From assembly GCF_918797505.1 (NCBI RefSeq), contig NC_092794.1, positions 1-64,000 of the forward strand: a stretch of 64,000 bases of DNA, given 5' to 3'. Under the pieces are notes generated by a model. The model saw nothing but the letters and a program-made list of their open reading frames with translations. It ran no database searches and was not told where the DNA came from. This document shows, piece by piece, positions 9,430 to 20,863 of this stretch. Position numbers and translations under genes: made by a program. Source of the DNA: Bemisia tabaci. Its lineage: Eukaryota > Arthropoda > Insecta > Hemiptera > Aleyrodidae. How positions within the stretch are numbered: the stretch's first letter is position 1; every line of letters starts with the position of its first letter.

Positions 9430-11281
9430 GTGAAAAGGAATAGGTATCATCAGTGTCTCTCTTCCCAAAAGTTGGGAGATAAAATCATGTACAGACAGGC
9501 TCAAGCAAGAGTCCGTCGGGTTATAACTTGGAAAAAGAATGAGACTTGGGGAGAAAGCTGTATGAGGATAAATACCTACCTTGGAGGCCGGAAAAGTACG
9601 GAAGGCTGGAAAGGCTGATCAAAGGGTTGCGACGGAATAAAATGCGCGACATCATATCTCCGATACCAATCGACAAGATGGGGGACTAAGATTTATTAAC
9701 GGAGAGGCGACCCGAGTTTCGAGGCGGAGTCATAAGCACTAAAGAAGATTTCAACGTGGAGATCCACCTCCAAGATGTAGTGAAGGCGGTGAGGGAGTTG
9801 AAAACTCGCAGAGCTCTTGGACCTGGGGGCAGACCGGCGGAGTTGATAAAATAAGGCACCGGTAAACTATTTGAACATCGGAGGAAATTTATGCAAGCCT
9901 GTTTGCATGGTTTCAAAATACCAAAGGATTGGAAGGAATCTTGGATTACTCCCAGTCATGAGAAAGGCAGTAAGCAAAATTGCGATAACTACAGAGGTAT
10001 ATCGATGACAGGAACCTTGAGCAAGGTCTACGGTAAAATTCTCAAGGCAAAGGTTGAAGAGGTTTGGAGCGGCCAGGAAGCCGAAGAACAGGCTGGTTTT
10101 AGAGCCGGTAGTTCTACCGTCGACGATTTGTTCACCATTAACCAGGCCATCGAGAAGAAAAGAGCGGTCAGCCAGGAGCTGCACTTGGTGTTTGTGGATC
10201 TTCAGAAAGCTTATGACAGCGTGCTGTTGGTGAAGCTTTGGGAAGCCTTGGAAGAAAGGGGTTTTAGCAAAGAACTTGTGGGGGCAATTAAATCATTTTA
10301 TAATGGGACGATAGCAAGAGCTAAATCTCGTGGAGACTGGAGAGTTGTCCGGAGGTTTCTTCGTCACAAAAAGGCTAAAACAGGCTGCTGTTCATCACTA
10401 ACACTATTTAAGGTATTCCTAGAGCACGTGTTGAAGGAATGGAAAAATAAGGTTGCTGGGATGGGCGTTCCCCCTCCTTCCTTGATGGGCAGACCCTTTA
10501 TACTCTATGCTTTCCTGATGACCAAATCGTAATAGCTTAAGATCAAGAAGATGCAGATTACATGGCGCGGAAGTTGGTCGAAGAATATCGGAAATGGGGC
10601 ATGGATGTTAGAGTGTCTAAGACAGAGAAGCTGGTCGTAGGAGCAGCGTATCAACGGCAAAGCATACCTAGAGCTTGAGGATGGACGGCGCATCGAAGAA
10701 AGTGACGAGTATAAGTATCTCGGTATCTGGCTGGATCAGGATGGAAGGATGGACAGAGCAATTAAGGAGAGGATCATTCATGGCAGGAGAGCCATCGCAA
10801 TGCTGAACGGGGTGCTCTGGGATCAGAGCATTTTAGAGGCTAACAAACACCGGATGTATGACGCCATCGTTAAAAGTATCGTGCTCCATGGTTGTGAAGT
10901 GTGGCCTTTGACGAAAAGAACACAAGAAATGTTAAGGGCAACTGAAATGGATTTTTGGCGGCGACCTGCCGGCATTTCGAGACGGGACCGTGTCCGGAAT
11001 GAGAGAATTCTCCAGGAGATAAGGTTGAAAAAAATATCGTGCACGACGTCATGTCTGAGCAGTTATGCTGGTATGGACATGTGCAAAGAATGTCGGAAGA
11101 GAGGTTGCCCAAAGAAGTTTCGGATTGGGTACCACCTGGGAGGAGGCGACGGGGACATCCCGTAAAGGGTTGGCGGCAGGGCGTGGACGATAAGATGTTG
11201 CGGTGTCATTTGCCCGATAACCTCTGGGAAGACAGGCATATGTGGCGTTTGGGTGTTGTAGAACGCCAGAGTGCGTTGTAA
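9430..11281 (+). pseudogene. RTE reverse transcriptase, decayed
   Basis: Fragments in several frames encode the polymerase: WITPSHEKGSKQNCDNYRGI (about 9941-10000), EEQAGFRAGSSTVDDLF, LVFVDLQKAYDSV with the motif-A aspartate (about 10188-10220), and the region that should contain the YADD box. That box reads LCFPDDQ at about 10505-10525, so the alanine is replaced by proline. Motif B is also altered (CCSSLTLF). Downstream pieces include YLGIWLDQDG (about 10713) and a C-terminal region, CWYGHVQRM through WEDRHMWRLGVVERQ, ending at 11281. At least three frameshifts (about 9620, 10370-10530, 10640) make it non-functional. Confidence 0.85.
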
Positions 11282-11371
11282 AGCGAACTTAAAAAAAGAT
11301 ATATATATATATGAATATATATAAGAAACACAAAACACAGGATCAAGGCTAAAAACTAGGTTAAAATATAT

Positions 11372-11412
11372 TACGGGACGTTTCGGGGCTGAACAGCTCT
11401 TATCATCAGCCG
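11372..11412 (-). ncRNA. hammerhead-like core, possibly Penelope-derived
   Basis: On the minus strand CTGATGA (complement of 11403-11409) is followed by a small stem-loop (GCTG-TT-CAGC) and then CGAAAC. This is the order of the hammerhead ribozyme core. Such motifs mark the terminal repeats of Penelope-like elements in arthropods, which commonly show a GACGTTTCGG...CATCAG string. The outer stem I is poor here, so catalytic activity is doubtful. No Penelope coding sequence is seen nearby. Confidence 0.3.
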
Positions 11413-11439
11413 AATTTTAAAAAAGAAGGAAAAATAAGC

Positions 11440-11946
11440 TAAAATGATCGTGACAGATCTGCTACATGGCTCGGGCCGGACTCCTCATAAAACGCCTCAT
11501 TAAACGGCCGGACTCCTCCGTGATTTATTTCATTGAATGCACCAGAATCACGGAAAATCGGGAAAACGCTGACGAAGTCAAGAATCAATTTATACGTAAT
11601 TTCAGACGGTCGCCATTTTGTTATAAGCAATGTTGACTGTCTTCCGAGGGGGGCTAATGGTAAACTTTTTTTTGGGGGGGGGGGTTCTAGACATGTTTTG
11701 GAGCGCTTTAAAACACAAAAGAAGTTTGTGATAATTTTTCCGAGTTTAGGCCCTTTTTTTGGCTAGAATGACTGGGCTATCATGAAAAGTGATGTTATCA
11801 ATTCTTCAATTGAGTTTTGATACCACAAAAACGTCTTAAACCAGTAGATTCTTAGACCTGGTTGGTAGTTAAGACTCTATTATTTTATTCATCATGAGAA
11901 GTCACAGCAAAGTCTAAAATATACTCACACTGACACTATTAAAATC
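11440..11946. other. unassigned interval
   Basis: No domain-bearing frame. A run of G at about 11678-11687 and T-rich tracts are present. Short frames on both strands look random. Confidence 0.3.
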
Positions 11947-12724
11947 ATATACATAAGCTCCGGAGGCCTCCTAAATTTGCATAACTGGTAACTCTTAATT
12001 CGAGCGTTCTACCGGGCCAATTTTCTTGATTTTTGCGGCTATCGACAGGCAATTGTCTTTAGATGAGCCCGCTTTATTCAGATTTTGAAAATATTACCCA
12101 AGTTTTTTTATATTACGCGGTGAAGTTGCGAATTCTCCCATTTAAACAATGTAAATTTTTATTTTTTGTCATAGTTCGTTTGAGCGTTCTACTGAACTGA
12201 TTTCCATATTTTTTGCGGTTAAGTATCGACAGGTAATAGTCCCCAGATGAGCCCGCTGTAATCAAATTTTGGAAAACTGACCCAATTTTTTTTATAATAG
12301 ACTATACCTGAGAGCGTAGAAAAGGGGAAAAATTTGAAATTCCCGCCATGTTTCATTGGCGATAATTTCAACATTTGCGGAAAATTGAACTAAGCGGGAA
12401 ATTTTGAATCTTGGTCTATTAGTATAGCGTGTGAATTAAAGGTATGCTCCTTTACTACAGACTTCCCAAAAGTAACGAAACGCTCCCTTCTGTTCGTTTC
12501 GTCTCATTTTAGTATTGGCCTTAAGTTTGAAATAAATGACGGTTTTCTTATTTGATTCTTATTGGTCCAATCACTTCCGGCCAGAGGGAGATTGGACAAA
12601 TGAGAGTCGGGTTTGAAAATCTTGTAATTTCTTTTGTCGTTCTTTTGTCGAAGCGGACCTAAGAGAGGGCGAAGCGCCCTCCAAGGGGAGGGCCGCGTAG
12701 CGGCCAGGGGGCGTAGCCCCCTAG
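11947..12724 (+). mobile_element. non-autonomous Helentron-like element, copy 1
   Basis: Shares sequence with 21692-22534: ATAAGCTCC..GGCCTCCTAA start, GAGCGTTCTACCGGGCC, TTTTTGCGGCTATCGACAGG, AGATGAGCCCGCT, with an internal duplication of about 180 bp. The 3' end carries stacked hairpins (GGGCGAAGCGCCC, GGCCGCGTAGCGGCC, GGGGGCGTAGCCCCC) and ends CTAG followed by T. A terminal hairpin next to CTAG is the signature of Helitron-group 3' ends. No coding capacity. A large part between the 5' block and the hairpins differs from copy 2. Confidence 0.6.
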
Positions 12725-13189
12725 TTTTATGCTAACGACTAATCACTTTACCAATTAGAGGCATTAAGTTTGAAACAAATTTTTCCTTAATACCTATCCC
12801 GTATTTAAAGGATTTTTTAAATATAATTTTTGTTTACGTATACTAAACGTATCAAGCCGTAACCAAAGAACAATACATCTCCGGGTCTAAATTTTTTTTT
12901 ACAAACGCAAGATGTATTAAATGCAAGATACTAATCTACAAAATTCATAAATAAACAACTCACCCAATTGCTTCGGTTCCTCCCCGGTTTAGATGATGGA
13001 ATAGATGATCTTTAGTATAAAATTCAGCATTCTTCATAAAAAGTTTGTTCCCAGGAGAGATGTCCGCGCATTACAGACATCACCATTTTACTTAATATTG
13101 CACCACCACCTCTAAAGAGCGCCGCTCAAACCAATATTAAATGGCTCATTTACGGATAATATCGATTTTACCAAAATACCACTATCACA
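12725..13189. other. AT-rich interval without genes
   Basis: AT-rich sequence with no long frame or clear repeat structure. Confidence 0.3.
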
Positions 13190-13720
13190 GCACTTGGGGA
13201 GAAAAAAGAAGAAAAAGTACAGTGAAAAAAATGAGTCCGGCGTTGGAACCCAGCCAGTACGGGATCATCATTCCCGTAAAAGTCGTGCCTTATCACCGAT
13301 GAGCCCGGGAACCTCATCCGAACTTCACGGGGTCGGAGGCCGAGTCGACCCCGGACCAAATCTCCATAACGTCCGGGTCATCCGAATCCGGGTGGCCCGG
13401 GAGCTTCAACCGGGCTCGTCGGGGACAGACTCCGAAATGCCCGTCCAGAATAAACCCGGTCACTTACGGGATATCGTATTCTAGGAAAACTTGGATTTTT
13501 CCATCGGGACTCAGCTCAAGGGTAGGTATACGCACCACCACCGGCCACCGGCTTGGCACTTGGCAGGTAGCACGTCAATGGGGATGGCCCAAACCCGCCG
13601 CACGCCACAATAGGGATGCGCACGCTTGATTTGCAAACGTTTGCAAACAGGCCGGATAAATTCTTTGAATTCGTCCTCGCAGTCAAAACACACGGCACCA
13701 AGGTTGCCAAATTGTACTTA
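13190..13720. other. GC-rich island with two short opposing frames
   Basis: GC content rises sharply here. A plus frame (13194-13484) is rich in R, P, G and S and has no recognisable domain. A minus frame (13511-13693) reads MCFDCEDEFKEFIRPVCKRL and continues with several cysteines and tryptophans. Either could be an exon fragment or transposon debris; I recognise neither. Confidence 0.2.
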
Positions 13721-14099
13721 AAATCAGCCTACTATGCTGTAAGGTATGAGGGAGGAACTAGGCATTGAAGCAGAATGTGGTAAGACACAACTCATACCCT
13801 TCTAGTTCGCGATAGAAACATTTCCCACACGTTCGAAGCTACACATTGTTTCTATGCCTTACCAGCCCTTTACCTCTCCTCTGTCACCCTCGCTATCTCT
13901 TGTCCAGTCTTTTATTCGAACCGAAGCAACCCCGCGAATCCCCATTCTGAGTTCCGACTCCGGTAGGTATTCAGTCATTTTCACGTCTCTTCAGAGTCAA
14001 TACCGTCCGGAGAATTTTTCATCGCGCAGTGCAAATTGCAGATTTTTAGTGAATCGTTCATTAAAACTGACTATTCTGCTGCTTTTTTCTGTGGATTTT

Positions 14100-14103
<4 letters not shown>
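13721..14103. other. unassigned interval
   Basis: No recognisable gene. The ATG-started frame at 13854-14171 runs into the TA microsatellite and is not convincing. Confidence 0.25.

Positions 14104-14150
<47 letters not shown>
14104..14150. repeat. (TA)n microsatellite
   Basis: An uninterrupted run of about 23 TA units. Confidence 0.95.
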
Positions 14151-14151
<1 letters not shown>

Positions 14152-14485
14152 TCTTACCCGGGTTGATTTAAGGGAGCACGTGGCGTGAAATGTGTCTATA
14201 TGTTTGTGTTTCAACTTGATTTATAAATTAAAACAAAATTCAATATTTGATGATATTACCTTTCTCCCGATAACTTGTTATCCGATTTTAGACGATAGCT
14301 ATTTCGATGTTACGTGCACATCATCAGCAGGTCACTTCGACTTCGATTTGGTAAACACTAAAAGTCACATCGTATATTATTAAATTTTACTAAAATTTAC
14401 TAAGAAACCAAAATGCGGCCCGATAAAACGAAGTTCAACTTTAAATAATCCTATATATTAAAATGCAAAGTTCCGAATCTTGGGA

Positions 14486-14995
14486 CATTAACTTTGAGAG
14501 AACCACCGGACCGATTTGCGTGATCTTTTTTTTAAATGAAAGCCCCTGAGCTGTAGATTTGCAGGCTGTGATCGTTTTTTCGATTTTCTCAAACTTTCTC
14601 CCATAATTTTCTCAAATTTTCTTCGATGCATTAAAACGGAGGTCCGAATCTTTAGACGTTAACTTTGAGAGAACCACTGGACCGATTTGTATGATTTTTG
14701 TTTTAAATGAAGGTCTGTGATCTTTAGATTTGCAGACTGTGATCGTTTTTTCGATTTTTTCAAATTGTCTTACTTTTATCGACGAGTGAAGTTTAGCTGG
14801 GCTCAAATTTTCTCCCATTTATTCAGACTAAAGTCCGCATTTTGGGACATTAACTTTGAGAGAACCACCAGACCGATTTGCATGGGGTTTTTTTTAATGA
14901 AAGCTTCTGATCTGTAAATTTGCAGGCTGTAATTGTTTTTTCGATTTTCTCAAATTTTCTTACTTTTATCGACGAGTAAAGTTCAGCTGTTTCGA
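14486..14995. repeat. three 170-190 bp direct repeats in the Helitron 5' region
   Basis: AACTTTGAGAGAACCAC occurs at 14491, 14661 and 14852. Each copy is followed by GACCGATTTG, a TTTTAAATGAA stretch, and GATCGTTTTTTCGATTTT or a close variant. Two copies end with CTTACTTTTATCGACGAGT. Confidence 0.85.
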
Positions 14996-15395
14996 GCGGT
15001 CATCTGGCCGCTACCTGCTTGCCCGTCCCTAGATACCCCCACTAGGATCTCAGCCATCCCTCCCACCACGTTCTTTCGGCTATCTCCGTTTTCTTTCGTA
15101 TAGCTTTCCTCCCACCAACCTCAAAGAAGGTTTGGGTCGCATTGTCGTTCGTCACTCACCACCCACATTCCGTCGCAATCTCTCGGCTACTCCGCTTCAC
15201 CACTTCTTGATAGGCATCCTGGCGATTTGACTGACCCTGACTTATTAACTGCAGCGGTGCGCACACGTATTGCTAACAACATGTATTGTTATGGACATTT
15301 CATTCTTATTTGTTCTTTTCTCTTTCCAACTTTGTTTCAAATTTGCTTCGTTTCTTCCTCTCTCTTTATTTTGTTGGTCGGTCGACTACGTTGAT

Positions 15396-16988
15396 CGGCT
15401 TTTTGCTATTGAAAGCACATTAAGACTTCATGGATTTTCAATATCATCATTTGATCTTCCGGAATTGCTTCCAATTAACCTGAATCTTCAAGGGTCAGAG
15501 CCTGACTCTCCTCCCCCTAAAACTATGATTTCATGATTTCTGCCGCTAACCCAGAGCAACATCAAATTATTTCTGAAATAATTAGTCTCATCCAAAATCC
15601 ATCTTACACGTGTAATGCGATTTTCATTGATGGTCCAGGAGGATCGGGAAAAACTTTCGTTTAAGAATGTCTTACTGCGTATTGTACACAGGAAAACTTA
15701 GACGTCATCTCCGTTGCTTGGACAGGTATCGCCGCATCGTTGCTACCTAACGGTCGGCCGGTTCATAGCAAATTCAAAATTCCTTCGGTTCTGAATGAGA
15801 ATTCTGTGTCGAGTCACGGTTAGCTCAAGAGAGGCTGAGACTATTCGGAAAACAACGATCATTTTTTGGGGCGAAGCTCCCATGGTTATCACGCATGCTC
15901 TGGCATGCATCGACCGACTTCTTATTTAGAGAATGGGTAATGATATCCCTTTTCGAGGAAAAATTGTCGTCTAGGGTGGTGATTTTATACAGGTTTTACC
16001 CGTTGTTCCGCATGCTTCTCGCCAAACATTGGTGCAAAATGCAATCAAATTCTCACCACTTTGACCTCTTTTCAAAATCAGAAAACTTACTCAAAATATG
16101 AGAACTTTGCAAGACAGAAGCGGAGTTTGCAAAATTTTAACTCGAAATAGGTGATGGTGTTTACCTTTCTGCTAAAAAAGGCCATGCCGGAATTCATTGA
16201 TTTACCGACAAGCAGTATTACTGAAACTGATATTATTACTGAAATTTATGGAAAAGATAGCTTCCTCATGTTCGAACGTAGATTTCACAAACTGCGCAAT
16301 TCTGGCCCCTAAAAATAAGCATTGCAATGAAATTAACGACAAGGTTGTTGAAGTTCTTTCAGGTGTCTCTAAAACGTACTTCAGTGTTAACAGGCTCATT
16401 GTAGAGGAAGAGGGAGAGGCTCTCAATTTTCCCCTCGAATTCTTGGACAGTCTTAATCTTAGTGGCTTACCACCGCATAAACTCACACTTTTGGAGGGGG
16501 TTTTTGTCATGCTTTTAAGAAACCTCAACGTTTCTAAAGGTTTATCGAATGGTACCCGATTGATCGTCTGGAAACGTTATGAAAATTGTCTTGATTTGCA
16601 GGTCATTTCCGGCGAGAAGGCCGATGAAAGAATTTCACTGCCAAGAATTGATTTGTCACCTGCAGACTCCTCTCTCCCTTTCTCTTTTAAGAGGCGACAA
16701 TTTCCAATTCGCATTGCGTTCTGCATGACCATCATCAAAGCTAAGGGTCAAACACTGAAGCGAGTCGGCATTTATTTACCCCAAACAGTTTTTGGCCATG
16801 GTAAACTATATGTTGCACTCTCACGAGCTACATCGTACAAAAATTTTGAAGTCCAAATTCTTCCCAAAGGCAACCGTACAAAAAACATCGTGCACAAAGA
16901 GGTGCTTCGATCTTTTATAAATTCCAAAAGCCTCATAGTCATTAGAAAATTATCAAAAAATAAAAATAAAAAAAATTTTAAACAGTAA
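15396..16988 (+). pseudogene. Helitron PIF1-type helicase, broken
   Basis: The C-terminal superfamily-1 helicase part of a Helitron Rep-Hel protein, which unwinds DNA during rolling-circle transposition. Visible in order: IESTLRLHGFSISSFDLPEL (about 15410), a Walker A motif IDGPGGSGKTF (about 15629), TGIAASLLPNGRPVHSKFKI (about 15723), then an eroded middle part. A long clean frame (16197-16988) holds NCAILAPKNKHCNEINDKV, an LNLSGLPPHKLTL block and the end motifs FCMTIIKAKGQTLKRVGIYL and GKLYVALSRATSYKNF. Stops and frameshifts lie near 15537, 15663, 15820 and 15900-16190. The last 263 codons may be intact by chance or by recent decay. Confidence 0.85.
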
Positions 16989-17172
16989 CACAAAAAAAAA
17001 GGAAAATTAATAATGCGAGCTTTTTATAACATTTTTCGGTAGAATGGCAGTCTCCACCCTGTAACGCAGAGAGGCAGTTAAATTCCTTGATCTTCTGCCG
17101 CAGAATCATCATCATTATTAAATAGATCCAACTAATCGCTCCGATTCCAAATAAGCTACTGCACCACCATTG

Positions 17173-17213
17173 CTAGCTGTGGAGGGCGCCCGTAGGCCGC
17201 CCGGAGCAGCTAG
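17173..17213 (+). repeat. terminal hairpin of the Helitron remnant
   Basis: CTAGCTGTGGAGGGCG pairs with CGCCCGGAGCAGCTAG around the loop CCCGTAGGC, with two or three mismatches. It sits downstream of the helicase, where Helitron-group elements have their 3' hairpin, and ends CTAG followed by T as in the copies at 12724 and 22534. Confidence 0.55.
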
Positions 17214-18120
17214 TTCAATATTAATATTCGGCGTATTTACCTTGATTTCAATCTCATTAAACATTAAAAAAAATAACTATTCTGGCATATTTACCTTCTA
17301 GTGTAATTGTAATGTTTTTCAATATTTTTATCATATTTAACAGAATAAGAAATTATACTCAAAGGAATAAAGATAGAATTACTTTCTTAGCATTGATGAC
17401 TTGAAAACACTAATTTGCATCCCAACATTATATACTTTGAGCTCTCATTCTAATTTACATGAAAGGAACTAATACGAGCATTGTTTCCCAAAATGTTCAT
17501 TGATTTTCCTCCCTGTCCTTACAACACTTGCTTATAATTTCAAGAATTAATTTTTGTTTGTTTTCACTTCCGAAGAATACAATTTTGCATCGTTGTAATG
17601 CAACTGTGTGTCATTTGACACAAGCCGCGAAAACTCATCTAATAAATTGATATCATCTTATTATGAATTTTTCTCCGTTGCCAAAGAAAATGTAAATAGA
17701 TTATAATCCCTCAAACAAATCTATGATTAACTTAGCTTAATAAACAGAACTAATATTTTATTAATATTAGCAGACAATTCTTTTTTCTATGCTAAATGAT
17801 CGAGTCTTTTCGCGTTTCAAAACATCCCGAGGAATATTTTTATTTTGTCACTAACTCACCGGATAATGTTTTTAAAAAAATATTCATTTTTTTATTTTTC
17901 AAACCGTGAATGTCTACTGGTAAAAAGTGCTCCTGAATAATGTAAACATGAAAAAGAAAAAGGAAAAAAATTAAGGAAAACTAAGTCTTAGTTCCGTTAG
18001 ATAAAATCGACTATTAATTACAACGGACGTTAACAACTTTCAAAAGCTATATTGTCTCCCTGTGTGCTTTTAATTGTGCACCTTATAAAGTTTTGAATTA
18101 AAACAAAAGGAGCTACCATT
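17214..18120. other. AT-rich interval without genes
   Basis: About 900 bp of AT-rich DNA with no long frame, no obvious tandem repeat and no recognised mobile-element ends. Confidence 0.35.
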
Positions 18121-18842
18121 ATAGTGAGGAATTTGAAAGGGGGGCTAAAATATTTTCACCGTGGGGGGCAGGAAGCTACCCATCCGCAGGTAGGGGGAGG
18201 GTACCAATTCTCCAGGGTGAGGAGGAGAGCTTCTATTCAAGAGGAGGAAGGGAGGTCTACTCGGGCAGCGGGGCGGATAGGTGAAGGGTTGCAGGGGAGG
18301 GACGCATAATCCATGCGTTCGGGGGAGGAATGTCTCCTGTTTCGGCTGACGGTGCCGAAAATAAGCGCGACGCGACGACGATTCTTTCACTACACAACCT
18401 TAGTTGGTTGTTAGGTGGTTCATCCCCAGAGAAGTCTCCGATAGGGCATTCCTAGGGACAAGTCCACTAGAAGAATTGTCAAGAAGAAGCAAGAGAAAGA
18501 GCGATACAGAAAATGCATATAAATCGGAGGATAGGAAGAAACTGGAAATAATAGGTTGCCAGAGAATGTAGAAGGAGTAAGATGGCGGGAGAGACGAGGT
18601 AGGAGAGCGGAGAAAGAGAGAGAAGATGCTGAGCGAATGTAGAAGACTGAGAAAAGGTATAAAAGAGGAAGAGAGAGAGAGAGCACTTAATGAACACTTC
18701 ACTTTAATGATCTTCTGAGCGAATTCGCCCTAGAGTAAAAGTCCTACGGAAATCCGCTGGACGAAGAAAGAAACACTATACTTCCTGTTATTTACCTTTG
18801 GAGAATGAGAAAGATCCTTGATTTAATACTGGAGCAAGCTGT
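18121..18842. other. GA-rich low-complexity region
   Basis: Strong purine bias on the plus strand (GGGGAGGG, GAGGAGGAAGGGAGG, AAAGAGAGAGAAG, GAGAGAGAGAGAG). The overlapping minus-strand frames rich in S, L and F come from this composition. No gene seen. Confidence 0.4.
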
Positions 18843-18925
18843 GAGACTGGATGCGAGAATCCTTGACATGAGGTGATGAATCCTCTGCATGAGGCGATAA
18901 GTCCTTTGCATGAGGCGGTCAGCCC
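18843..18925. repeat. short ~22-bp direct repeats
   Basis: TTGACATGAGGTGATGAATC, TCTGCATGAGGCGATAAGTC and TTTGCATGAGGCGGTCAGCC are three consecutive units. Confidence 0.7.
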
Positions 18926-19102
18926 TGGTGAGATAGGAGAGCCACCCGAGCCCAGGGGCGTGCAACCATAGCACTATCCCCGGGGGAACGGGTCTGAAGA
19001 AACGAAAAGGATATAAAAACCCCGTAGTGCGCATGGGTTTTTTGGGTTGCACTTAGCATTGGCGATGACCTGCCGATTTAAAGTCATGCAACCGCAAGAT
19101 TC
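18926..19102. other. possible LTR-like promoter edge
   Basis: GGATATAAAAACCCCGTAGTGCG provides a TATA-like box, and about 45 bp later comes TTGGCGATGACCTGCCG, which faintly resembles an LTR border and primer site. I could not find matching LTR termini, so this is weak. Confidence 0.15.
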
Positions 19103-19137
19103 TCAATTAAATAATTTAAAATAAATTATTTAATTGA
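19103..19137. repeat. perfect AT hairpin
   Basis: TCAATTAAATAATTT and AAATTATTTAATTGA are perfect 15-bp complements separated by AAAAT. Confidence 0.9.
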
Positions 19138-19506
19138 TGCAATCGGTGAAGATGCGCGAAGCGCGATCTCGCGGTGGCGCTCTGAACTGAGCACCGTCCC
19201 GTGCCGCGGCAGACTCGGTGCCGGCGGAGGCGGCGGCGGGCGGTGGCCGCGACATCTCCCCTCCCCCTCCCGCAGAATTTTAGGAGTAGGTGAGGAGCTG
19301 GGTTGCGGCGAGAGGGACCATTTCGCCCCCCATACCCTCCCCCTACGCAGTGCGTACTAACACCTAAGCTGGGCCCGGGAAAACCCGGGTGCGCTTGCCG
19401 ACTGCGACGGCGCAGTTTACCGAGTCATTTCGGCCTCTTTCGCCGAATCAACCCGGGTTCTTTCCCCGGGATTCTCGGGGTGCTTGACCGATGGGATACG
19501 GGATTT
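19138..19506. other. CpG-rich GC island
   Basis: Very GC-rich (GGCGGAGGCGGCGGCGGGCGG and similar), with GCGCGAAGCGCG and CCCGGGAAAACCCGGG mini-palindromes. It has the composition of a CpG-rich promoter, but no adjacent gene is recognisable. Confidence 0.3.
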
Positions 19507-20863
19507 AAAGGAGGGGTATCGATAAGGGCCTTTTTTGGCCCCCTCCTAGAAATGGGAAATTTATGCGGGTTTTCCAAGTTGCCGCAATGTAGTTTACGTA
19601 AATAATCATGATTTAGCGCATAGTCCATTGGATACGTGTTAAACGGTTGCCTAAACATAGGTCTGCAGGCGTATTTTAGCGAAAATTCGTGTTTTTATAT
19701 CACTCCGAGGCTGTTTTGACACCGAGCGCATCGTCTAACTAAAACGAGCTGTTGATATGTTATCAAGGAGGCTTTGGGACACATTTTAACACTGGGTTGG
19801 TTTTAGTTATATGATGCGCTCATAGTTGAAAAAAACTTTTTATAAAAATCGACGTTTAAGGGACATCCGCAAAAATCTTAGGGAAACACGACTCTCGAAC
19901 ATTATGCACGCTACGTATATCATCGAGGGCAGTTATCAAGCCTTGTTAAACCCTTACAAGGAGATTTTCTTTAACTGTGGCAAAAGAAAACCCCAACAAC
20001 GTAATTCTCTAAGATTTTTACGGATGTCCCTTAAACGTCGACTTTTGAAAAAGTTTTTTTTTACTCTGAGCGTATCATCTAACTAACACCAAACCGGTGT
20101 TAAAATGTGTCCTCAAGCCTCTTTGATAACATATCAAAAGCTCGTTTTAGTTATAGACGATGTGCTCGGTGTCAAAAAAGCCTCGGAGTGATGGAAAAAC
20201 ACGAATTTTCGCTAAAATACGCCTGCAGACCTCTGTTTAGGCAACCGTTTAACACGTATCCAGTGGACTATGGACTAAATCATGATTATTTACGTAAACT
20301 ACATTCACTCAACTTGGAAAACCCGCACAAATTTCCAGATTTAAGTTAATGTTATACGTTTAGTGAAAATATGCCTTCACTACTCCAAAATCCGTTATCT
20401 TCACAGCTGTTTCTATGGAAAATTCAATTTTTTTTGACACAATTGAAGGAAATCTCCTTGTAAGAGTCTAACAGGGCTTGATAACTGCCCTCGATGATAT
20501 ACGTAGCGTGCATAATGTTCGAGAGACGTTTCCCTAAGACTTTTGCGGATATCCCTTAAACGTTGACTTTTGAAAAAGTTTTTTTTTACTATGAGCGTAT
20601 CATCTAACTAAAACCAAACCGGTGTTAAAATGTGTCCTAAAGCCTCTTGGTAACATATCAAAAACTCGTTTTAGTTAGACGATGTACTCGGTGTCAAAAA
20701 AGCCTCGGAGTGATTGACAAACACGAATTTTCGCTAAAATACTTCTGTAGACCTATGTTTAGGCAGCCGTTTAACACGTATCCAGTGGACACTTGGAAAA
20801 CCCGTATGAATTTCCAGATTCTAGGAGGGGGCCAAAAAAGGACCTTATCGATACCCCTCCTTT
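19507..20863. mobile_element. three-armed foldback element
   Basis: Left arm 19507-19965 begins AAAGGAGGGGTATCGATAAG and contains TTTTTTGGCCCCCTCCTAG. It is inverted twice downstream: a partial right arm at 19990-20345 stops before the terminal block, and a complete right arm at 20440-20863 ends CTTATCGATACCCCTCCTTT. Each arm holds a smaller palindrome around the GAGCGCATCGTCTAACTAAA motif. The frames inside are repeat shadows. A complete foldback with an extra internal arm suggests replication slippage or a nested insertion. Confidence 0.8.

Larger units (their letters stand above)
7795..11310 (+). mobile_element. RTE-clade non-LTR retrotransposon, decayed
   Basis: The element has a G/C-rich 5' leader with small hairpins (CCCCTGCCTCAAAGGGGG, CCTGGTCCTCCAGG), then an endonuclease/exonuclease/phosphatase-type endonuclease and a reverse transcriptase in the order expected for RTE. 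The tail is a short ATATAT microsatellite rather than poly(A), also typical of RTE. A CGACGGTG MITE splits it at 8718-8974. Frameshifts and stops show it is inactive. The gene parts are listed separately. Confidence 0.85.
14445..17213 (+). mobile_element. Helitron/Helentron remnant with helicase
   Basis: The element starts near TCCTATATATTAAAATGC. It contains three copies of a 170-190 bp block with AACTTTGAGAGAACCACC and GACCGATTTGC, typical of Helitron 5' regions in insects. A decayed PIF1-type helicase follows. About 220 bp after the helicase stop is a terminal hairpin bounded by CTAG (17173-17213). No Rep (HUH) domain was found, so the 5' half of the protein is missing or unrecognisable. 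Confidence 0.6.

Noticed and set aside
15270..15536. Independent membrane-protein gene
   Set aside because: The second half encodes the Helitron helicase block before Walker A; the hydrophobic first half is T-rich leader sequence.
18400..18702. Minus-strand serine/leucine-rich frames of 72-100 codons
   Set aside because: Three overlapping phases are open because of GA-rich composition; no signal of a real gene.
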